This document shows positions 50,144 to 61,400 of a stretch of 64,000 nucleotides of DNA, piece by piece. A program made the position numbers and the translations under genes. This DNA comes from Strigops habroptila (Eukaryota > Chordata > Aves > Psittaciformes > Psittacidae), in the NCBI RefSeq assembly GCF_004027225.2, contig NC_044279.2, positions 40,324,744 to 40,388,743 on the forward strand, read 5' to 3'. The notes beneath the pieces were generated by a model. That model saw only the letters and a program-made list of their open reading frames with translations, had not been told where the DNA came from and searched no databases. The first letter of the stretch is position 1. The number at the start of each line of letters is the position of its first letter.

Positions 50144-52327
50144 AGGGAGATAAAAGCTTGTAACTATCAGTCAAGAGTTTCAGCACCACAAATTTAGCAG
50201 AGTATTATTTTAGGGGACTGAAATTATTGCCCAAATACTCATTTTCTTTAGTAGTATTCTCGTACAGAGTATGGTTGAAGGCTTGCTGTAATGGATCTTA
50301 AAAGAGGTGAAGCTTCGACATCTGAACGTGATAACGAATGGGCAAATTCCAGGCTGAGAATTCTGTAATATTCTACTTTCTTTATGCCATTTTATACATG
50401 GCTAATGACTTTAGTTTCTGTTTAGAGACTTAGGGACTTTGTACATTTACAAATTTTACCTCACCAGCTGTAGATATAATCCAGATGGACAGAAGTCCAA
50501 TCAAGCTTGGTCTTGCCCATGTATACAAGATCACTCTGGTTAAGGTATCACATGGCAGAAAATGACTCAAGACCAAACTATGCAAATACGCAGCTGTAAG
50601 AAATAAGCTGAAGTTGACTCCTTAAGCAAGAAACTTCTATGTAGCTGAGACCCAAACAAGGGGAAAGGTAAAAAAGAGGGGAGGTGTGTGAAGGTATCAG
50701 CCACAGTGATACATGAGCTAGACGTATAAACAACTAAATATAGTGTTTTCACTAAATAATAGTGAGACTGATGCGGAACAGAGAGTTCGGGAGGCTACCC
50801 AAGGCAGAGGGGTAACCAGGACATGGCAAAATGCCAAACGTGGCCCCTGAACTGTTCCACTGCCTGGGATGGGCTTGATTTCTGAGCAGATCCTCTGAAA
50901 ACAAACTTGGCTGCCCCTTGCGTTGCGCCGCCTGTCCTCCTGTTGCCTCATCTGGGTTACTGAGAGTACCTCTACAATACTACAGCCCCTTTTTACTTGG
51001 TATGCTTGACTGGCATAAGGAATTCACCAGGTAAACACTGGCACTAAACTTTTTTGCTGGAATTGTACAAGTTCTATACATGCATATATTTCTTCAAATG
51101 AAAATGTTAGAAACCCTGGTTTTAAATTGAAACTTGAGTTTCACATTCATATGTATAGCTACAGCATAATGAATAGGTGCACGTGTGTTCTGCTAGGTAG
51201 TATATACTGCAGTAAGGAGGCATTTAACAAAGACTTAGTGTTTCACTCTCATTTGCTTTGATATGCGTGTTGTCAGCCATCGCACAATTTCTGAAGACTT
51301 TCCCCTTGCAAACACACATGGTTTCATTTGCAAGTGAACTCATGACAGCGCCCGAATTCTGTTCTACATCATCTGCCTTTTGGGAGGTTCAGCTCTAGCT
51401 AGACACCAAGCACACGTCTACATCCTCGCATTTTGTTTCAAATACAAGAGAGTCCTGCAATCAGCAGTCTGTCTGCTTACTGTGACATGGCCGTACACAA
51501 ATGTAAATTCAAAGCTGTAGATCTATCAAGACTTACAAACATACTGTAAATCCTTGACATTTACAACACGTGAGAGAGTGGACTAAGACAGTACCTTCCC
51601 AGGTGCTGCACTGTTAAAAAGGTGCTCTGTACAGTAGATGCAGGAATGTTTTTATGAAGAATCTGAAATTTTAAAACTATAAAAATAAAACAGCTGGCTT
51701 ACAAGCCACTGTAGTAGTAATTCAGGATAAAAACTCATACTTCCGAAACAAATCAAGGACATTACACTGCAGAATTCCCAAAGACTTCAGCTTTTTGCCA
51801 GTTCCTAATGCTCGTTATCTTTGTATAATAATGTATTTGACCTTACACAAAAGTTTACTTCCAAACACTCAATGCCATTTACAAAAACTGTTGGCTACTT
51901 CAAAAGTTCCTTCGTTACAAAAATGGGAAGTTTAAATGTAACAAAGTATGCTTGTTTGTCATTCTACCATAACAAGAATTGCACCCTACCTACAGGGTCT
52001 GACCTCTGAGTACTTAACTTCATCTAGTCTGTGGTGAAGATTCATCAGTACAGCGTATGACGTAATAGAAAACACAAGGCTGATGTCATATGTCTGTGAG
52101 ACAGAGGCACACACCAGGAGCAAGAGTGTACTGGCACTTACACAATTCTTACTTCAGCTGGGTAGACAGGAGTATGATTCTGAACCATGGATGCTGAGGC
52201 GAAGTTCTGTAAGCTGTTGCTACAGGGCTCTTTTAGATAATATTGCATCATTTAAAGTCTGACTTAAAATATGGTCCCCAGTAACAGTTTGATCATTCCA
52301 GTTCAGAAAGGCCCTTGTTCACATTTC

Positions 52328-52463
52328 CTATTTGAACAAGAAATTAATGGTAAGCTGTAGCAGAACCACGAGTGAAATGAAGACATAGTGCTTAAACTGC
52401 AAGAAATGGTAGTCCACAGGTGGTGCATTAGAAGTGACTCTGTTTCGCAGAGCCATAATGTCC
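52328..52463 (-). CDS. OSBPL8: OSBPL8 last coding exon: C-terminal transmembrane anchor
   Basis: 136 coding bases ending at TAG (52328-52330). The last 44 residues hold one hydrophobic segment, [18 protein letters not shown], followed by a final Lys. This is the tail anchor that keeps ORP8 (and ORP5) in the ER. Confidence 0.93.
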
Positions 52464-55400
52464 CTGTAAAATAGAAAATAATATCCTGTAAATTACATTC
52501 TAGACAATTTGGCATTTTCTAGTGTGTTAGGGCTCCCTACAGAAGATGGTTTTTGAGGAAAATTCTGAAACATCAATGAGCAATCAACATTTGGGAACGA
52601 GGGTAGTTTAAAGACATCAAGGTTCTAAAGCAAAAAGATACATCCCAGCCTCCGAGGAAGAAAAGCTAGAAAATGAGTATGTTCTAAGCCATTTTAAAGT
52701 GTTTAATTTAGTACTACCTCTTAATTTCTTCTTGTGTTTCCTTTATAGATTCAATGGCACTCTGCAGTTCACCAAGGTCTGCCCCTTTTTTCCTTATTCT
52801 TGTGTTATGCTTCAGAAGTTGTGCTAGAAAGATACAAAAGCCAGATGTAATTCACAGAGGTGACTGCTAAGTCAAAAAAGGAACAAAGTACCAATGACTA
52901 AACCAGTTGCAAAAATGAGAATAAACTTTTCTAACTAAGCTTCTATTGAAAACTAAAGCTTTATTTCAGTTACCTATAGCACGGAAGGACAGCAAGTTAA
53001 GCACTTGAAGTATCTTGATACTTGAAGTATCAAAACTGTGTTTTGAGCACAATGCATTCCAACACTCATAAAAATCTACTGTCTAGCAACACACTGATCC
53101 ACAAATTGAAACAATTTATCTTGTTTTAAGAAAGAAAAGAGTTTACAAACACATTTTTCCCACCACAACCACTTATGTGCAGCACTTAAGCCTACCCATG
53201 CTACATACTGATGTTTAAAAGGCCAGGAAAGTTTGCAATTAACACCATGAGCTGAGCCTTCCTGCTCCTTTTGTTTTTCCAGAATGTGCTTCACATTGGA
53301 CAGAACTGTGATCTAAAACATACATTATTTTATAATACAAACATCAAGATAAGAAGTGTATGTGTGACTACAGAACTCTGTCAAATAAATTTATTACTTC
53401 TGTATGGAAATGCATCTTGTCCTACCTTCACTCCCAGAGGAATCCTGGTTATCGGGCTCTGGGGATGAGAAACCACACTCTCCTTTCTTCTGGCCGGCTG
53501 GCTTTCGTTTGATTTTTGGAACACTAACCTACAATTAATAAACTTACAAATTATTTCCAGAAAACCAGCACTGTAGCAAAGCAGCACATTCTAATAGTAA
53601 TAGTTAAAAGCAACTAATACCTAATAGAAGCCCAAGTTAAAATTTTGGATGTATAAGCAGTCTGAAGTTTGTGCATCTTCCCATTTAAGGAAAATACACA
53701 TTAAACTGTTGAGTTCAAGTTTGGTTATTTTATATTCCTATCCAGTCAAGTAATTTCTACCACTTAGGACGCAACACAGAAGTTAAAGACTATGGACTGG
53801 ATAAACTACATTTTTGTAGGATCACAACAGCATTTCCCATTGCTCCCAATGCTTTGATGACCTTTACACACATAATGCAATATATACAAGTCCCTGGATC
53901 TTGCTGCACACACTAACAGACCTGGAACATACCATTGGTGTCCGATGTCGAACTTTTGTTTGGATGGTGCCATCTTTTTCAAATTGGATCATATCATTCA
54001 AAGGGTCCCATGGTCTGGTACTAGACAAAGAGAATATAATTAATACCACAGCAATTTAAATAAGAAATATTTTCCTTCTCAGAAGCTACTCAGTATGAAC
54101 GGGTTAAAGCTCTCTCTCTCTATATAGAAGTCAGACATGGAGTAAGTGATCTTCCACCTATAGCCCAGTTCTAACCTGAAGAGCCAAGAAAGTAAGAGTA
54201 CAAACTACTGAGTGAACCAACAATATCATTCTGAATTTATCTGGCTAGTGATATGTATTTGTCAAACATGGAGAGGTTTTCTGCTTAAAAAAGAAAAAAA
54301 AGAAAAGAAAAATAGGGAAAAAAAAATCCTCTGATTAATGTACAGTTATTATTTTAGAACTACAGGGAAATTGGGGGATTTAAAAAATTATTGTTATTTT
54401 GGACTGCTTTTCTGTTTTCTCTTTTTTAGATGATGCCTGGGAAGGAGAGGTTAAGAATCAGTCACCTCAAACCTGTTTTCATCCCAAAGTGGCTAATCTT
54501 AATCAAGACTGGTTTCAAGGGGCACTATGAACTATGCACAGTTTTCTTGTTCTGATTTTCCAAGAGTGCTTTTCCAAGTGCAGGTTGATAGAGAATTAAA
54601 AAAATATATATATACAATTATGTGAACACACACAGCTCACTGGAGAACAAGCAGCTGCCAAAGGCAAAGACTGACATTCCCACTAATTACAGCCCTTTCG
54701 GGATAGAAACTGCAAGCCAGCTGCGTGAAGATCATTCTGATGCACGGCTTTGGTGAGAGTAGGTTAAGCATGGATTTCCTTTCAGCTCCTCCTGTATGCC
54801 TTTTAAAATGTTTGTAGCTGTTTTAGATGCTGTGAACACAAACCTGCATTTACATCTCAGCTTAACCTGACAAATATCATGTAAGGTAACTGGGTTCAAA
54901 ACTAGGCAATGCTCTCGCAAAGGTCTTTTTTATCTGTAATCCAGATGCCTAAATCCATAATCCAGATACCTTAACAAATGCCACAGCTCACTGAACGCAT
55001 CTTTCACAGTAAGTGTGAAAGACAGCTCTCTACATGGTCCAGGTGGTGAGCCAGCATTATATGTGTAAAAGGAGGCAGCAGTTTCTTCTGGAGGCTGCTG
55101 ACAGTACACGCTGCTGTCTATCACACGGTAAAATTTCCATGGCGCATCCTTGAACCACAAGGCCTCAAGGAGACAAGACATAGTGCAGAGTAACAAAACA
55201 GACTATCTCCTACTGCTTTAAGACCTAACAGATCTAAAGTGCAGTACTTTTCCTGATAGTTTGACACAGGGTTCAACAGTATGGGCAGTAAGTCCAGCTA
55301 GACTGTTCACAACTCTTCCAACAGGAATAGGCATCAACAGTACTAGAAGGTTCAAACCAAGAGAGGGTGTTTCACAGGGCATTTAGTCTAGTTGGGGAAT

Positions 55401-58400
55401 TCCCTGCTGCAGTATGTTTTGGGTGGTAAAGGGCTAGGCTCCAAGCTGACTTTTGCAAGCATTGGCAAGAACAGAGAATGCATCCCAGCAGTCAGGGAGA
55501 CAGCTACATCTTCATCTTCTCATCCAGATCATCACCCAAATTGATCCACAGACACTCATGTGTGCAGGCCACATCTGACAGCTGATCAGAACCACCTGGT
55601 CCCAGCATTAACACTGCTGTAAACCTGTTATTCTCAGAGTTGTTCTAACACACAACAAATTAAATAGGTCAGTTCAACTAAGCACAGGCTTTTCTGATTT
55701 CCAGACACTAGATTTTCTGACTTCCAGTTGGTATGCCCATATGTACCATATTTTCCAGTCTGGGAAAATCTGTGTAGCTGCTCTGGTCAGTCTGGGAGAG
55801 GGGGAGAAATGAGCACAAGACATCATCCCAAAGTGCCATGCCCAAGAAACTCTAGAACATAGCATGGATTTGTAGAGGCACATAAAGATAAAAAAAGTAA
55901 AAGCCCATTGCAATGGTTACATGAAACATGGTTTGCTGCATTAGCAATCCCTGTCTTTTCAACACTAAAAGGGCCATGTTCAGCTCAAAAATTATGCATT
56001 TAATTAAATAAAGAATATCAAGTAGCATTGCATATTTCATGAGTTTGAACTGGGCTGAATATCTGAGTTCTTTTGCTCCTGAAACCACAGGAAGAGGCTC
56101 AGCAACACTAACAAGGAATTAACAAGCAGTTTTTTTAACAAGCACTTCAGGACTCACTCCGCATATTTGTAGTGCCATTCGCCTGTAACTGAATCCTGAT
56201 CGAACAGCTTGCACGTCCACTCTTCACCCTTAAGTTTCCTCTCTTTGGCACTCCTTCTCTGAGCTTCTTCCAGAACGTATTTCTCTTGAGTAGCTTCTGT
56301 TTGGTCTTTATTATTTATTGCTCTTGTCACTTGTTGCCAAAGCCTGACAAACAAGCAAAGTAGAGAGTTATAATATGGTTGACAGAAATAATTGCAAACA
56401 TTTCCTTAGTTATAGGTTAAGTAAATGGATCAACGTCTAAAAAGAATATTACCGTGTTGTAATATATGTTTTATCTACATTTCCATCAAGAGTTCCCATG
56501 ATCTCAAGGTTTGTAAATAATAACCTTGTATTTAACAGTGTTGCTTTCTTGTTTTACAGGCCAATAACAGCAAACATGGGAAAGAAATAAACGATAATCT
56601 GTTCATAATTTGGAGGAGATCATGAGTTTTATTTTGTCAAAATAATTATACATGGTTCTAAAGCGAACTTACTTCTCTGACTCAAAGTCATCTTGCTCTT
56701 CAAACTTCACTGTGTATCTAGGTAATCTACGCTGCTTGATATCAGATGTTGGGTTCCAAAATGTCTCTGAAACATCTGTCTTCTTGTCACTAATAGTAAC
56801 TTCACTGTCCTGTAAAATATATAATTCAGTTACCTCAATTCTAATAATCTCAAAGAGTGCCAAAATAACACAAAAGGGAGGAAAAAGCTTTTTTTTTTTT
56901 TTAAACGAGAACTTCCTTCTTTTGCCTGAATGCAGTTAAGAACAATTAGATATGGTAACTTTAAAATTCAATTTCTGCACTCTGTACTAGTTCTAACTTG
57001 GAACAGAGGTGCAATGAACCAGCGGTGCCAGTGTTGCCTCACCAGAACTGAAACAAGTTTGAACACTTCGTGCTGGTGCCATAACCATTCTTCCTAGTAC
57101 TAACACGTATACTAAAAATGTTTCACAAGCTGAAATGTATTTTCTTAACCACTCAAACGTACACAACTTTTCCACCTTTTAACAACAGCAAATAATACTA
57201 TGTTGCTTCTATACTTTCTTGAGAACTAACTATAAAGAGATACTTTCTATAAAAATGGTACTTAATCAACTTCTTTTTAGATTTATGTCTTTTTTTGTAA
57301 CTAAGTGCTATTTCACCCGTCTCAACTGTCAGCCAGGATAGAAAGTCTCATCAATCACTACTTACCCAGTGACCCTCCAAAATAGCCAGAACTTCTTTGC
57401 CAAGCTTAATTTTCCCTGATATTTGGTTAACACTGTCATTGTTACCCAAAAAAGGCTGCAAAACAAGAACAAATGCTTTCATGTTTATTTTAATACAGAT
57501 TTATTTTTGCATTTATGTTTAGTATTAAGGAGGGGAAAAAAAAAAAAAGCCCTGGTGGCTTTGAATATTGTAACTTCTGCCTGTTTAATCCCCAAAACAA
57601 GGCTAAAACCACAGTAAGTTGTTCTCTCATGTTCTATTCTTAAAGGATTTGCTGAGCAAAAGCATTGCCTAAGAAATGTGGAAAGAGAACAGAAAATAAT
57701 GCAGAAAACAATGACACAATGATATCTTGGAGGCATAGTCATTTGCTACAATAATCTCACCACTTTGCCAAGGACCATTTGTTACTTAGAGATGCAGCAA
57801 CAACAGAATGGATTGCCTGGGATCTTCTTTGGCCTTTTTGATAACCTGCACATGTAGTCTGTGGGCTGATGAGGCAGAATATCAGCCTCCTTTTATGTTT
57901 CCCCTATGATTTCAACTGAATACAATACAGCTTCCCCCTCCATGTGCACACTTCTTAACAGTGTGTTCAGCTTTAAATCAGTTCCTGCCTCAAAGATGGT
58001 AAATGTATTTATCAGAAGTGCAAGCCATCTATAAGTAGTTTGGAAACCTTTGTTTAGCTTTTGTGAATGGAGAGGTGTTCCTACAGCATGCACAGCTGCC
58101 AAAAATAGTCCATACAAACTATTAATTAGCACTGGCCATTAGGCTGACATAACTGTTAGCCAAAGCCTTTGCATCATCTTTATTTGAGGTGTCATGAGCA
58201 ACTGAAGTTTACCCCAGATGGAAGAGGGAAACCTGGATCTGAGTTCTCCTCCAATGGCTCTCCAGGAATTTAAAAAGATCCTGACCATTTTTAGAGAAAA
58301 GTCACCAAGATGTATTAACAACAATACACAAAATAGCTGAACCACTGATCAGATCACTGAACACTTGCCCTGCTCTCGCACTTTCCTAGACACACGCTGT

Positions 58401-61400
58401 TGCCACTGCTGGAAATAAGACAGACCTTTGCTTTTTCCCCAGTAGTGGTGCTCTTAAGATTCATAGCACTAGCAATATGTTTGCATCTCTTATCACCAGA
58501 GATGAAGACAGCACTCTAAGTTTCAGACAAAACCTTTGGACCCAGAAGAATACATTAAGAAAAGAGAGGACAATATAATTCCTCTTTTAAAAAAAATAAA
58601 ATAAAAAATCACCATTTGCTAGATACACATAGCTGGATATGTAGCAGTTAAAATGAAAATTTCTCAGTTTCCAAAAAGACAATTCCATATTAGATTATAT
58701 ATAAGGAGTGACCTAATTTTTATATATATATATTTTGTTTCATTCTCATATACTCATTCACCTTCTTGTGCCCCCTCACAGCATTTACTAACCTTGAGTT
58801 TGAATTCAATTGTTGCACTGTAGCCAGTTTTCTCACAGGTGATGTTGACTGTTCCCCCAAGCTCTAAGGTCATTGTGCCGTAAAGAATTCCTGCAAGAGA
58901 GAAAACCAGCTAAAATTAATGTTTATAGCTGAACAAGATAAAATGCCTAAGTTCGTTGGGCACAATTCTTACAGTAACCATGTCTGTGCCAGAGGAAAAC
59001 TCTCTTTTCAGATGACCTTTCCTAATGATAAGCATGATCTTTCCACCAAGTAAAATAGATCTTTTTGTTTCTGTTTGGGTTAAGTGAATTACATATAAGC
59101 AGGAAAAATGGTTTGAGACATATCTTTGGCATTGAATGCTGCTGGCTCTAGCAAGGGTGGTATTTAGTCTTACTGGAGGTGATTAGAGGAAGGAAGCTTT
59201 TGAGGTTGAGGCTGGCAAATAACTCCATGACAAAGAGAGCAAAGAAAAACTTCATTTGAACAGGAGCAGTATGTACAGTCAGACCACAGGTGATGACAAT
59301 CATGGACAGCCTATAAAAGACAACACTGATCACCTCCCTAAAGACTTTTGAAAGTACCAGGTTGACAATGCTGAGTACAATTTCTTTCCCATGGATGCCA
59401 TCTTTCCCCCTGCCACCCAGCATTTAAACCGCTGAATATATTTTACATACAATGAATGCATGTGCAAATATGTTTTTCTTCACCATGCACATCATCCTTC
59501 CCTCCATATTCTTTTCTCCCTCTCAATCAGCTTCATAAGTCACACTAGTTCCCTTCCTTCCTGTTTAACTTGAATGTATGTATATGTTATGTGCTTTTTA
59601 ACTGTTAAGTGTTATTTTTGTCACCAAAGCCATAAAAAAAAAAAAAATCTAGAGTATTAAAAACTCCATGAACAATGGAAAGAGAAGAGCTTACAAAACT
59701 GATGTCAAATTATGTAATTCTGCTAATGAATCTTCATAGATTTCAAAAGAAGAAATTACTATGGTTGCTGACTATAAGGCTTCTAAAAGAGAATCCTGGC
59801 AGAGAATATATGTACCTGAATAAACCTGAATAAGTACCAGTTGAAAATCAGCAACTCTGCAATGTATATTGTAGCGACCTTCCGGAAAGCTTTAAGAACT
59901 ACTGACTGGTTTCCCATCGTGAAACTGAAGACAAATGGTCACGATTTACACTCAAATCACGCAGTGAGGTCTAGATACTACACTGCCTTATATAGGAGGA
60001 AAACACTTGAAAAGATCAATACTGTTCATTAAAAAAAAAGGTGGGGGACACAACTCAAACAGTAAATTACTGCCATGTAATGACAGATAGCTACATATAT
60101 GCTCTTACTATTTATAGAAAATAAATAAATAAATTGGTTTTCTGTGCCAAAAAATACATCACTGCTTAAATAACAGATGCACTTTTCTCTTGATAAAATA
60201 TGTGGCAGCCAAGAGCCACCAACATTGCCAACGTTCAGAACACTCAGCCAACAAGCTCAGACTCAGCACAGTATACTATGTAGAATAATGTACTACTTAG
60301 AATAATAAACTTCTGGTTTCATAATTTTGCCATCCACAGAATGAAAAAAAAAATCAAAACCCATTACCTTTACAGTGTGCGTATGGCATTGTCATTACAT
60401 AATCTTCTCCCCTGTTTAGGAATGTTAGTCGTCCTTCTCCATCTAGTATGGCAGATAATGAATTCCCTGAAATTCAAAGACAGAATATCACATTTCTCAC
60501 CCCGCAAGACAACAGTCAACATTTCATAACAACTGAGTAATAAAATTAAGAACACTGGTATATTTAGCACTGAAATATATCCTGTCTAGTGAAAACACTG
60601 TAATACACAGCTTTTCCAATTAAAAATTTAAATGCTCCAAAAATAGAAATTACAATTCTGAAGACCAGTAGCAAAAACTTTTTGAGGAAAGGACAATACA
60701 ATGATCAACTCCCTGACTCTTCTGACACCCTTCTCTCATCCACAAAACATGTCACTTGCACTGATTTTATATTCCTTAATAAAGGAACAAGCAAAAAAAA
60801 AAACCCAACCCATTATTTACCATAGAATTTTGATTTGGCCAGAATGCTACCACTAAGGCAAAAACCATCCTTCCTGTTGCTAACATAGAAGGCAGATATT
60901 GGAGGATGATGTGACACCTGTTGGAAAACACACATATTTGAATTGAATTAAAAAAAGAAAAAAAAAAGAACATGCAATATAGCATAATCCTTGAGCTAAT
61001 AATGACAGAATGCAAAATTCAGGCTGCACGTCACAGAATACAGTTAATATACGTGAAATGTGACTATAATCTTTAGAGATAAAGATCAAGCAAACACTTA
61101 CTCAATTTCAAAAGTTAAGGCAATTAGCACCTGACTTTTACTGCAGAAAGAGGGAACAGAAATGCTGGAAACATCTTTCTCTCTGTCTTCCTAGGAAGAC
61201 CCACTTAAAAGACACATCTGTAAAAAACCTAGTCTCACCAGGAGAGCTCTTAGGATACAATTCATACGTTTAAGTACGTTTTTTGAAACCACCACATCAT
61301 TTGGCTACCACAAAAATTGCAACACATTTATTTTTCTTTAAAATATTTCTTCCAGTTATTGCAGCTACCTGTTCTGCAATGTAAAACGTCTTGCTATTCG

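Larger units (their letters stand above)
48630..52327 (-). other. OSBPL8: Probable OSBPL8 3' UTR
   Basis: About 3.7-4.0 kb without a gene, recognisable repeat or upstream poly(A) hexamer, directly after the OSBPL8 stop. I found no minus-strand AATAAA between the stop and 48320. The first good hexamers are two ATTAAA (48649-48664) and one AATAAA (48315-48320). The length resembles the long 3' UTR known for the mammalian gene. Extent is inferred from signals only. Confidence 0.55.
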
